From contig JAHHLP010000524.1 in assembly GCA_018679295.1 (NCBI GenBank), forward strand, positions 1 to 6,942: DNA of 6,942 nt, read 5' to 3'. Positions 1-6,942 of the stretch are shown piece after piece. Made by a program: the position numbers and the translations under genes. Position 1 is the first letter of the stretch; each line of letters opens with the position of its first letter. The notes under the pieces are model-generated. The model was not told the DNA's origin. It made no database searches and saw only the letters and a program-made list of their open reading frames with translations. Source of the stretch: Rhodothermia bacterium. GTDB lineage: Bacteria; Bacteroidota; Rhodothermia; Rhodothermales; JABDKH01.

Positions 1-1
1 G

Positions 2-163
2 TCCAGCGAACCTCGCCTTCAGCGGGTCTTCGATGTTCGTGGCAGTATGGAGGCGGTGGTCGCTACTATAGGACTCTCGGCTGTGGAGCTTGCACGATCG
101 CGATGGCCAGACCTTGCCGAGTTGGAGGTTTACCTTCGAAAGGCAAAGGACTTCTATGAGTGA
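2..163 (+). CDS. C-terminal end of an unrecognised protein (5' end outside window)
   Basis: A reading frame is open from the left edge to a TGA at 161-163 and encodes 53 residues. It has a balanced mix of hydrophobic and charged residues (for example VVATIGLSAVELA, then WPDLAELEVYLRKAKDFYE), suggesting two amphipathic helices at the end of a soluble protein. Frame 1 is also open up to a TGA at 157-159, but its translation is rich in Gly, Cys and Arg and looks like a shadow. The stop lies 20 bases before the ATG of the GntR-type regulator, or overlaps its alternative GTG start, so the two genes are probably co-transcribed. I do not recognise the family and assign no function. Confidence 0.6.
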   Translation, partial: SSEPRLQRVFDVRGSMEAVVATIGLSAVELARSRWPDLAELEVYLRKAKDFYE

Positions 164-172
164 CGCGAAAGG
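145..172 (+). promoter_or_regulatory. Two candidate ribosome binding sites for the GntR-type regulator
   Basis: AAAGGA at 145-150 lies 9 bases before a GTG at 160, which would overlap the upstream stop as GTGA. AAAGG at 168-172 lies 11 bases before an ATG at 184. The first has the better spacing. The second serves the start that fits the family's N-terminus better. The sequence alone does not settle which one is used. Confidence 0.4.
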
Positions 173-183
173 CTCGTCTGCTG

Positions 184-1101
184 ATGATCTCCATTGACCG
201 TGATAGCCCCACTCCTCTGTTCGAGCAGTTAACGCAGCAGCTCCGTTATCTGATAGCCACGGGGCATTTTCAGGGCAGGAAGAATCTCCCGTCAACCAGA
301 AACCTGGCGGCAACACTGGGAATATCGTTTCACACTGTTCGCAAGGCCTATCAGATTCTCGAGAAGGAGGGAATTGTAGAATCAGAGATTGGAAGCGGCT
401 ACCGTGTACGTGATCCGGCACCGCTCGGGACATCAGAACGAATCGAGCGTGGCGCTGCAGTCGTTGAGGAAATGCTCCATCGCCTCGCCGGCCTCGGACT
501 TGCGCCCGGCGACATCGAGTACCTGGTAGATGAGCAACTGTCTCGAATACCGTTCGGCGCCGAGCTGCCGAAGGTCTTATTTGTTTCCTCGTCCGGGGAG
601 GTCGCGGATCAGTGTGCCGCGGACATCGCACGGTTCTTGCAACGACCCATCGATGCCGTCCCCCTTTCACAGCTCTCACGGCACAAGGATGCAGACTATG
701 TCATTGCGGAGTTCAAGCACCTCGGTCCCATTCGAAGGTTATTGTCGAAAGCAGACGTTTTCGGAGCGACCACTGAACTGACAACACCTGCGCTTCATCG
801 GCTGTCTAATCTGCTGCCGTCGGACGCCGTGGGACTACTGACGGCCGAAGGTGCCACATTGAGGTACCTGACGGAGCGTATCAAGTTCGAAACACAGTTT
901 CCGGGACAGATACTGGCAGCCTCGGCCTCGTCTCAACAGGAGGTTGTTGCGTTCGCTGAGAGCGTGGATCTTCTCGTCTACTCACCTGCAGTCGCGCGCC
1001 GCGTCCGCAGGTCCATGGCATCAGTTCCAGCAGTCGAAATAGCCGTTCACCTGACCGAGAACTCCAGGCGTCAAATCATGGAGACCATACCGACGACGTA
1101 G
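184..1101 (+). CDS. GntR-family (YtrA-like) transcriptional regulator
   Basis: This is a DNA-binding regulator of 305 residues from ATG 184, or 313 from the alternative GTG at 160. Residues about 8-76 form a GntR winged helix-turn-helix: an N-terminal PTPLFEQ helix, the signature LPSTRNLAATLGIS, the recognition helix HTVRKAYQILEKEG, and a wing ending in GSGYRV. I prefer ATG 184 because MISIDRDSPTPLFEQ matches the usual YtrA-type beginning. The rest, from about residue 131 (VLFVSSS) to 290, is far longer than the short tail of classical YtrA and lacks the aminotransferase domain of MocR regulators. Its alternating strands and helices (a second segment begins near DAVGLLTAEG, a third near GQILAASAS) suggest a Rossmann-like or periplasmic-binding-like sensor domain. 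The ligand is unknown. It follows an unrecognised gene closely and may regulate that operon. It converges on the PgpH-type gene. Confidence 0.88.
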   Translation: MISIDRDSPTPLFEQLTQQLRYLIATGHFQGRKNLPSTRNLAATLGISFHTVRKAYQILEKEGIVESEIGSGYRVRDPAPLGTSERIERGAAVVEEMLHRLAGLGLAPGDIEYLVDEQLSRIPFGAELPKVLFVSSSGEVADQCAADIARFLQRPIDAVPLSQLSRHKDADYVIAEFKHLGPIRRLLSKADVFGATTELTTPALHRLSNLLPSDAVGLLTAEGATLRYLTERIKFETQFPGQILAASASSQQEVVAFAESVDLLVYSPAVARRVRRSMASVPAVEIAVHLTENSRRQIMETIPTT

Positions 1102-1107
1102 ATCCAA

Positions 1108-1133
1108 ACGTGCGTCCGCTTCGCTGACGCCGT
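1108..1133. terminator. Hairpin between convergent genes, possible weak bidirectional terminator
   Basis: Between the stops of the regulator and the PgpH-type gene, ACG (1108-1110) plus GCGTC (1112-1116) pairs with GACGC (1126-1130) plus CGT (1131-1133), with one bulged T at 1111. The interior can fold further as GC-TTC-GC (1118-1124). On the minus strand the stem is followed by a short TTT. On the plus strand no T run follows. The position suits a shared terminator, but the weak U tract makes it uncertain. Confidence 0.4.
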
Positions 1134-1134
1134 G

Positions 1135-3801
1135 TCACTGCTTCGTCGGACCGGATCCCGTGCCCGCATTATCGCCAAGGGCTTCTGCTGAACCACCGTT
1201 GGTTTCTGTGCCAGCCTGACGCCCACTCTCTGCAGAATTAAAGAGGTCACCAGCAGGCTTCGCCGAGTGACGGTTGTCTTCGGCTCCGGCTCCGTCCGCC
1301 TCCGGTCGACCCTCTGCTTGTGTCTGACGTACCGGTGTCGTCTCCTCGACAGGTTTTGACGGCGACTTCGCTTCCGACGGAGACCGCTGTCCTTCCGTGA
1401 TCTCAGACCTACGCCGTCCATTCTCGCGCTCCTGATCAGCCTGACTGATTTCCGCACTTTCGGCTTCAGCTTGCTCCGCCTTTTCCTGATCGGGGTATTT
1501 AACACGGACGTGATACATCCCTAGGAGCAGCGTCAGGAAAGTGTCTTTGATCGTGTTCAGATCATTGAAAGTCAGGTCCGTGTGCTCAAGTTGGCCATCT
1601 TCAATTCGAGAATGAATGATTCGGTCGATGAGGGACTCGAGCTTGCGGTGCGTCGGATTCTCGATGGTTCGACTGGCTGCCTCCACTCCATCGGCGAGCA
1701 TGAGTATTCCCGTTTCCTTGCTGTTTGGTCGCGGCCCCGGATAGCGGAACTCGGACTCCTGGATCTCGAACTTGCCCTCGTCAGCCTGTTCCTCTGCCCG
1801 TCGGTAAAAGAACTCGATTAACGACGTACCATGATGCATCGGGATGAAGTCGATAATCTGCTGGGGCAGATTGTCGGCCTTTGCCATTTCGACACCCTCC
1901 TTGACGTGACTGGCGATGATCAGCGCGCTCATCCTTGGTTTTAGCTGATCGTGCGGGTTTTCACCCGTCCGTTGGTTCTCCACGAAGTACTCCGGCTTCT
2001 GCATCTTACCGATGTCGTGGTACAAGGCGCCTACGCGAGTCATAAGTGCGTTTGCTCCCACGGCTGCCGCTGCGGCTTCCGCCAAATTGGCAACCTGCAG
2101 GGAATGGTTGAAGGTGCCGGGCGCACTAAGACTGAGTTCCTTGAGGCGCGGCCTGTTGGTATCCGACAGTTCGAGATACGTGAGATCTGTGGACAGTCCG
2201 AATGACTTCTCGAACACCCATAGAAGCGGATATGCCATCACGAGAAAGAAAGAACTGATACCGACGTTGACGAAGTCGCTGAACAGCCGCGCCGTCGTGG
2301 TACCCTGCACGAGGAATGCCGCGACGAGGATAAACACGTATCCCGCAAAAACGACTCCGGCGCTGACGAAGAACTGCGCCCGGTTCTTTATGTCTCGTAC
2401 ACTGTGTACGCCGAGCGCACCGGCGAACACCGTGGCAAAGAAGAACTCGAAGTTGAACTGCAGCAGAAGCGCTCCGATCAAAGCAAGAGTGAAGGTCCCG
2501 AAGAGGCCAACGCGGGAGTCGAACATCACCGTCAACAGCACAGATACGATCGCTATCGGCACGACGTACATGTCGAGATAGGGCACCCTCACCGCAAACG
2601 CGAAGAGCGCTACGAATACGGTGAACAGCAATGCCATGAGGAATACCATGGCATTGTTTTCGAAAAGCGGCTTCCGAAGCAGATACAGGTAGAGAAAGAA
2701 AAAGAGATAGGTAGCAAACGTGGCCATGAACTGACCAAGCAGAAGCTGCCATTTGAAGCGCTTTCCCGTGCGCAGTTCGCGCGCCTGCTCGAGCGAACTG
2801 AGGATCCTCTTCTTCTCCGTCGTCACGATATCACCCTTTCGGATGATGATCGTCCCCTCCTCGACGATTCCTTCGTTCGGCGAGATCCTTCTCTCCGCCT
2901 GCTGCCAGCTTCGCCTCGTGACCTCACGATCAAGCTGATAGGACGGCTGGAAGATGGCTCGGAAGAAACTGTCTGCGATCGACACCACCTCGGGTCGCGA
3001 TCGGTATCGATTTGAAAACTCTTCGTGGACGGTCAGGTATGCCTCGTTCAGTCCATAGACCTCATCCAGGACCAATTCCAATTCCGTATCCTGCTGCTCG
3101 TCGCGGACGATTACGATATCAGTATGGACGCTGTCAACGGGTACGTCAAGTACACCCTGGTAGATGACGAAGGCGGCCAGTTCCCATGCCTCCTCGAGCA
3201 AGTTCTCGTCGAGCCGCTCTGAGGATGGCTGCGCCCGCGTCGTTGTGGAGAGCTCCGGCACGGTTGCCGCATACGAGTCCGCCAACGTTTGCCACTGCTC
3301 GTTCGTCAGCTTGAGCCGGGAAGCCCGGCGAAGCGAGTAGTATTCGGCTGAATCTGCCCTCGCTTCCGCCATGCGCCCACGGGACTCGTTGAGTTTGTAG
3401 CCGCGATACGCTTCAAATATTCGTTCCAACTGCGCGGCTACAGTTTCGCGATGACCCGCCAGGACCTGGCGTGCATTCGGGATGGCACGAAAGTATGGCG
3501 GTGTATTGCGTCGGACGGCCTCTCTCTCCCGGCGGTAGGTCTCGTCGTCCTTGCGAATCGAAAAATCAAAGTCGGCAACCAGCGTTTCCTTGTTCCAGGT
3601 CTCCCCGACCTTGACGGAATAGTCGTAGACGTCGCCGCGTGGGAAGGCCGCCACAGTTATGAGAACGAGAACGCCAAAAATGCCAATCTTGAGGGCAAGG
3701 TTTTTTCGGCGGTCCGGCTCGGAGTCAAACCCGCGCTCCAGGTTCTGACCCACGGGTCTCACACGCTTGCGCCCCAGCTTCAAGAAGTCCAAGAAAGCCA
3801 T
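1135..3801 (-). CDS. pgpH: PgpH-type 7TM-HD phosphohydrolase (probable c-di-AMP phosphodiesterase)
   Basis: An inner-membrane enzyme of 888 residues with the full architecture of the PgpH/7TMR-HD family, which hydrolyses cyclic di-AMP to pApA in studied Firmicutes. In order it has a short basic cytoplasmic N-terminus, a membrane segment (about 38-53), a large extracytoplasmic domain rich in helices (about 54-350), seven membrane segments (about 351-531), and a cytoplasmic HD domain (about 560-765). The metal-binding set is complete: H566 in TFNHS, H595-D596 in YHDIGK, H632, H656-H657 in MHHG, and D704 in LADGVEAASR. An activity is therefore expected, though the substrate is inferred from the family. 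Residues 771-888 form an unusual disordered tail. ATG 3801 is the first possible start, since an in-frame stop lies 21 bases upstream. No clear Shine-Dalgarno site precedes it. It follows ligA by 97 bases and may share its transcript. Confidence 0.93.
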   Translation of the reverse strand: MAFLDFLKLGRKRVRPVGQNLERGFDSEPDRRKNLALKIGIFGVLVLITVAAFPRGDVYDYSVKVGETWNKETLVADFDFSIRKDDETYRREREAVRRNTPPYFRAIPNARQVLAGHRETVAAQLERIFEAYRGYKLNESRGRMAEARADSAEYYSLRRASRLKLTNEQWQTLADSYAATVPELSTTTRAQPSSERLDENLLEEAWELAAFVIYQGVLDVPVDSVHTDIVIVRDEQQDTELELVLDEVYGLNEAYLTVHEEFSNRYRSRPEVVSIADSFFRAIFQPSYQLDREVTRRSWQQAERRISPNEGIVEEGTIIIRKGDIVTTEKKRILSSLEQARELRTGKRFKWQLLLGQFMATFATYLFFFLYLYLLRKPLFENNAMVFLMALLFTVFVALFAFAVRVPYLDMYVVPIAIVSVLLTVMFDSRVGLFGTFTLALIGALLLQFNFEFFFATVFAGALGVHSVRDIKNRAQFFVSAGVVFAGYVFILVAAFLVQGTTTARLFSDFVNVGISSFFLVMAYPLLWVFEKSFGLSTDLTYLELSDTNRPRLKELSLSAPGTFNHSLQVANLAEAAAAAVGANALMTRVGALYHDIGKMQKPEYFVENQRTGENPHDQLKPRMSALIIASHVKEGVEMAKADNLPQQIIDFIPMHHGTSLIEFFYRRAEEQADEGKFEIQESEFRYPGPRPNSKETGILMLADGVEAASRTIENPTHRKLESLIDRIIHSRIEDGQLEHTDLTFNDLNTIKDTFLTLLLGMYHVRVKYPDQEKAEQAEAESAEISQADQERENGRRRSEITEGQRSPSEAKSPSKPVEETTPVRQTQAEGRPEADGAGAEDNRHSAKPAGDLFNSAESGRQAGTETNGGSAEALGDNAGTGSGPTKQ

Positions 3802-3898
3802 ATGATGCGTGCCGTTGCAGCCTTAACTGACGGCATAATAGGAAGATAGATTGGGTCCGAATGCCTGACTGAACACGATGATCCACCCTTGCATGGCT

Positions 3899-6004
3899 CT
3901 AATCGGCTAGCATTTGAAGAAATTCATCCTCACGGATTACGGTTACGCCCAATTTTCGAGCCTTTTCGAGTTTTGAACCCGGCTGGGTGCCTGCAACAAC
4001 GTAGTCTGTCTTCCCGCTGACGCTTGCGCTGACTTTGCCACCGCCGGCTGCAATTTGATCGGCAGCCTCGCTTCTCGTCATAGATGCTAGCGAGCCAGTC
4101 AAAACGAAGGAGAGCCCGCTGAACCGGCCCGTGCTGGCGGCCACCTCCGACTCGATGGCCGTCATTCGAACACCGAGATCTCTCAGATCAGCAACGAGTG
4201 CCTTGTTCTTGTCAACGCTGAACCAGTCGACGACACTCTCCGCAATCACCGTTCCGATACCGTCCACTTCCAGCAGATCGTCGACTTGTGCGGACGCAAG
4301 CTCTTCCATTGATGGAAACGCCTGAACCAGTGCCTCGGCGGTCGTCTTTCCAACATGCCGGATTCCCAATCCGAAGAGAAGTCGACTCAGCGGTTGAGAC
4401 CGCGAGCGATCAATGCCCGATAGCAGGTTCAGTGCTCGCTTGCCCGCAAACCCTTCAAGACTGAGAAGATCATCTTCCGTCAGCCTATAGAGGTCAGAGA
4501 TATGTTCGACGAGGCCCGTCTCAACCAGTGTGACGGACAGCTTTGAACCAAGCCCCTCAATGTCCATAGCATCCCGCGATGCGAAGTGCTCGAGTAGGCG
4601 AATGAATTGCGCGGGACAGTCCGAGGACACACAATAGTAGTCTGCCTCCTCAGGTAACCGCACGAGCTCCGAACTACACACGGGGCACCGAGCCGGCATC
4701 GACCACTTTGGCAGGTCGCCGGATCTCGCTTCTACAATAGCCTTCACAACCTGGGGAATAACGTCCCCCGCACGTTTAACCACGACCGTGTCGCCGATCC
4801 TGATGTCACGGCTGACGATATAGTCCTCGTTGTGCAGCGTGGCCTGAGAAACAGTAACCCCCCCGATTTCCACGGGTTCAAGTACGGCCTCCGGCTTGAT
4901 CATGCCGGTACGACCAACGTTTACGATGATATCCCTGAGCGTAGTTGTCGCCTCCTTCGCAGGAAACTTGTAAGCAACCGCCCATCGCGGTGCATTGGAG
5001 ATGGCACCAAGTTCTTCTTGAAATTCAATCCGATCGATCTTGAGGACAACGCCGTCGATCTCATAGTTGAGATCGTCTCGGCGTTCGGTCCACTCTTCAC
5101 AGTAGGCGATGACCGACTCGATCTTTCGGAACGTCTTGATGTGAGCGCTTGTGGCAAATCCCACATTGCGAAGCCATTCAATCCGCATCGACTGGGAAGG
5201 CGGGAGACTCCCTGACGACGGTCCGATACTGTATGCCAGAAAACTCAATGGCCTGTCAGCGACGGCCGACGAGTCGAGTTGCCGCAGACTTCCGGCCGCA
5301 GAATTTCTGGGATTGGCAAACACCTTCTGATTCCTGGCCGCAAGACTCGCGTTCAGTCGCTCAAAATCGCTTCGCTTGATATAGGCCTCGCCGCGCACTT
5401 CAATGCGGCCGGGCACTTCAACATCTTGCCCGTTTGTACCCGGAACCGGGATGCGGAGTGGAACGCTGGCAATCGTCTTCACATTGACAGTGATGTCTTC
5501 GCCCGTGGTCCCGTTGCCGCGCGTTGCGCCTATTTGCAGCTGACCGTCGACGTACGTCAAGGCCAGTGCCAAACCGTCGATCTTCAGCTCGGCAGTGACC
5601 TCAGGGTGGACATCCCCGAAGCGTTCCGCCAATCCCCGCCGGCACCGCTCATACCACGCTTTCACATCATCATTTGAAAACGCATTAGACAGCGACAGAA
5701 GCTGTTCAGGATGACGAACCTTTTCGAAGCGGTCCAGTGGCGCTCCGCCTATCCGATGCGTAGGCGAGTCGGGGGCAGCGAGTTCGGGAAACCGCTCCTC
5801 GAGTTCACGCAAATATGCCAGTAGTCGATCGTACTCAGTGTCCGAGATGACAGGATCGTCTTCCACATAGTAGCGATGAGCGTGCGCTAGCAAGACATCC
5901 TTGAGTGCCACCGCCAATTCACGCGCCAAACCGTTGTCCAGCTCCGAAACGGGATGAGCCTCGGACTTGCGTTGAAGCTCTCGGGTCTTCTGCACGAGGT
6001 TCAT
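3899..6004 (-). CDS. ligA: NAD-dependent DNA ligase LigA
   Basis: The enzyme joins 3'-OH and 5'-phosphate ends at nicks, using NAD+ to adenylate its catalytic lysine. It is essential in replication and repair. At 701 residues it has all LigA domains: Ia with the NMN-binding YYVEDDP...SDTEYD region (45-59), the adenylation domain with K141 in KIDG, EVRGE (202-206), FANPRNSAAGSLRQLD (229-244), YEIDGVVLK (314-322) and WAVAYKFPA (341-349), then the OB fold (about 352-430, including the GRTGMIKPEA run). Next come a zinc finger with C440, C443, C458 and C463, helix-hairpin-helix repeats (about 475-600, with GLGIRHVGKTTAEAL), and a BRCT domain (about 627-701). No key residue is missing. The N-terminus has about 20 more residues before the YY motif than E. 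coli LigA, so an internal start (such as GTG at codon 32) is possible. No Shine-Dalgarno site is evident. Confidence 0.98.
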   Translation of the reverse strand: MNLVQKTRELQRKSEAHPVSELDNGLARELAVALKDVLLAHAHRYYVEDDPVISDTEYDRLLAYLRELEERFPELAAPDSPTHRIGGAPLDRFEKVRHPEQLLSLSNAFSNDDVKAWYERCRRGLAERFGDVHPEVTAELKIDGLALALTYVDGQLQIGATRGNGTTGEDITVNVKTIASVPLRIPVPGTNGQDVEVPGRIEVRGEAYIKRSDFERLNASLAARNQKVFANPRNSAAGSLRQLDSSAVADRPLSFLAYSIGPSSGSLPPSQSMRIEWLRNVGFATSAHIKTFRKIESVIAYCEEWTERRDDLNYEIDGVVLKIDRIEFQEELGAISNAPRWAVAYKFPAKEATTTLRDIIVNVGRTGMIKPEAVLEPVEIGGVTVSQATLHNEDYIVSRDIRIGDTVVVKRAGDVIPQVVKAIVEARSGDLPKWSMPARCPVCSSELVRLPEEADYYCVSSDCPAQFIRLLEHFASRDAMDIEGLGSKLSVTLVETGLVEHISDLYRLTEDDLLSLEGFAGKRALNLLSGIDRSRSQPLSRLLFGLGIRHVGKTTAEALVQAFPSMEELASAQVDDLLEVDGIGTVIAESVVDWFSVDKNKALVADLRDLGVRMTAIESEVAASTGRFSGLSFVLTGSLASMTRSEAADQIAAGGGKVSASVSGKTDYVVAGTQPGSKLEKARKLGVTVIREDEFLQMLAD

Positions 6005-6025
6005 TCTTGATACGTATTGGTCGCG

Positions 6026-6088
6026 GGACTCAAGCGCAGCTGTCGTCAGGGGCGTGTTGATGCCAGCTGCTACATCAGCGGTGAGTCC
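6026..6088. repeat. Nested inverted repeat upstream of ligA
   Basis: Two perfect 7-base inverted repeats are nested in the gap before ligA. The outer arms are GGACTCA (6026-6032) and TGAGTCC (6082-6088). The inner arms are GCAGCTG (6036-6042) and CAGCTGC (6064-6070), enclosing a 21-base loop. In the mRNA sense (minus strand) the structure ends 21 bases before the ligA ATG and has no following T run, so it does not look like an intrinsic terminator. It could be a leader-RNA fold or a protein-binding site. Confidence 0.4.
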
Positions 6089-6093
6089 GGAAT

Positions 6094-6942
6094 CTACCGC
6101 GCGGCGAGACTCTCGACAAAGCGAACTACCGAGTCCCTCGTGATAACAACACTGGAACGCGCGCGGTACGCGTCTCGCGGATACTCAACCCCCTCAAGCT
6201 TGACGACCGTGGCATGCAGAAGGCTGTCGATTACGATCTGGCTTGTCATCGCGAAGCTGAGAGAGTCGCCGGTATTGATCCAGTACGGGCGCCGCAGATC
6301 GCTATCGACCCGTACACGAACCGGATCCAGCGGACGTCCGTCTGCTATCAGAGTGACGACAATCGTGTCACCAATGACCGGGAGAGGGACGACCGGCTCG
6401 ACTGCGGCGGGCTGCGCCTGGACCAGGGCGGTCGGGTCACCGCTCGGGATTCCGATTTCACTAGAGGAAGACTCGGCGGGCGTTGAATTTGTCGACAGCC
6501 GGAAAGCGAGGATTGCTGCCGACACGGTGATTGCAACGACCAGCACAATAAGAGCAATCGTTTTCACCCGGTTGGGCGGAATGATGAGTCCCTTCTGCGG
6601 CTCAGGTTCGCGGAAGTCTCGCACCGCGGTCGAGATCTCCGTTCGGCGCTTTGCGCCAGCAGAAGCCGTGGGCTTCAGAGCCTCTCCTTCCGAATCTTCA
6701 GGGGGAGAACGTCTTGGCGCCTCAGGACGAATCGGTTCAAAACGAAAGCGACGGGCCACACCTGGCTCGTATTCCCGCCCCCCCTTCTTGTCAGTTGACT
6801 TGCTCGCGCCAGGGTCAGGGCTTGAATGAAGCTTGGCTTCGGCGTTTGTTTCTTCCGCGTTATGATGTTTTGGTGGTGAGAACGGATTCTCAAAGTCGTC
6901 GTCTCTGTCGCCGTGGTCTGCGTCGGAGGTTTCACCGTAGGC
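6094..6942 (-). CDS. RodZ-like single-pass membrane protein, N-terminus outside window
   Basis: The frame is open from the right edge to the stop at 6094-6096, giving the last 282 residues of a protein. A GTG at 6757-6759 is in frame but probably internal, as the open frame continues upstream without a stop. The visible part starts with a long hydrophilic, acidic then basic, Pro/Ser-rich cytoplasmic linker (1 to about 122). One membrane helix follows (about 127-147, TIALIVLVVAITVSAAILAF), then a Ser/Pro-rich spacer, then a small beta-rich extracytoplasmic domain (about 192-273: DTIVVTLIADGRPL, DSDLRRPYWINTGDSLSF, VVKLEGVEYP). This order and the GDSLSF-type ending resemble RodZ proteins and their DUF4115-like C-terminal domain. 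RodZ links the MreB cytoskeleton to the membrane. The diagnostic N-terminal helix-turn-helix would lie beyond the edge, so the name is an inference. It is read in the same direction as ligA, 89 bases ahead of it. Confidence 0.65.
   Translation of the reverse strand, partial: AYGETSDADHGDRDDDFENPFSPPKHHNAEETNAEAKLHSSPDPGASKSTDKKGGREYEPGVARRFRFEPIRPEAPRRSPPEDSEGEALKPTASAGAKRRTEISTAVRDFREPEPQKGLIIPPNRVKTIALIVLVVAITVSAAILAFRLSTNSTPAESSSSEIGIPSGDPTALVQAQPAAVEPVVPLPVIGDTIVVTLIADGRPLDPVRVRVDSDLRRPYWINTGDSLSFAMTSQIVIDSLLHATVVKLEGVEYPRDAYRARSSVVITRDSVVRFVESLAAR

Noticed and set aside
156..197. Short frame from ATG 156 after AAAGGA
   Set aside because: It ends after 13 codons and overlaps both real genes; no support as a leader peptide.
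1071..1505. Second minus-strand frame covering the whole disordered tail of the PgpH-type gene
   Set aside because: It gives an Arg/Lys-rich sequence with no motif. The tail in the HD frame has normal disordered-linker composition and is continuous with the domain, so neither a frameshift nor an overlapping gene is supported.
2012..2581. Plus-strand frame of 189 codons opposite the HD and membrane region
   Set aside because: It lies antisense to conserved HD motifs, and its Ser/Thr/Arg-rich translation has no motif.
2404..3015. Plus-strand frame of 203 codons inside the PgpH-type gene
   Set aside because: It is antisense to the well-supported membrane and extracytoplasmic regions. Its highly charged composition is what hydrophobic codons give on the other strand.
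3811..3834. Inverted repeat GCCGT/ACGGC in the ligA to PgpH-type gap
   Set aside because: Only five base pairs with a 14-base loop and no T run; expected by chance at this composition.
3835..3861. Possible promoter before the PgpH-type gene on the minus strand (TTCGGA, 15-base spacer, TATTAT)
   Set aside because: The -35 match is poor and the spacer short. No Bacteroidota-type TAnnTTTG element was seen, so it cannot be told from chance.
6017..6829. Long plus-strand frame of 270 codons opposite the RodZ-like gene
   Set aside because: Its translation is rich in Arg, Ser and Thr with no recognisable motif, while the opposite strand encodes a clean membrane helix and a folded-domain pattern and stays open to the window edge.

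Overview
The window looks like ordinary chromosomal housekeeping DNA from a moderately GC-rich, Gram-negative-type bacterium. My best guess is the Bacteroidota/Rhodothermota side of the tree (for example a Rhodothermales-like organism). The guess rests on the general look of the proteins and on the absence of clear Shine-Dalgarno sites before the two complete minus-strand genes. It is an inference, not a demonstrated identification. I see no tRNA, rRNA, CRISPR array, insertion sequence or phage gene.

Left part (1-1101, plus strand): the last 53 codons of an unrecognised gene are followed, with a very small gap or a 4-base overlap depending on the start chosen, by a GntR/YtrA-type regulator. 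This regulator has an N-terminal winged helix and a C-terminal alpha/beta domain that probably senses a ligand or protein.

Middle and right part (1135-6942, minus strand): three genes run in the same direction, right to left. The first is a membrane protein with RodZ-like layout, cut off at its N-terminus by the window edge. The second is the complete NAD-dependent DNA ligase LigA. The third is a complete PgpH-type 7TM-HD phosphohydrolase, the family that hydrolyses cyclic di-AMP. The gaps are 89 and 97 bases, so they may form one transcription unit or have internal promoters. The regulator and the PgpH-type gene converge with 33 bases between stops, and that gap holds a small hairpin.

How they work together: LigA seals nicks in replication and repair. 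The RodZ-like and PgpH-like proteins both sit in the inner membrane and belong to families tied to cell shape and to c-di-AMP/turgor control. The pairing hints at envelope homeostasis but does not prove a joint pathway. No stretch longer than 100 bases lacks a gene. The least expected structures are a nested inverted repeat just upstream of ligA and a 118-residue disordered tail on the PgpH-like protein. I did not find a convincing new system here.
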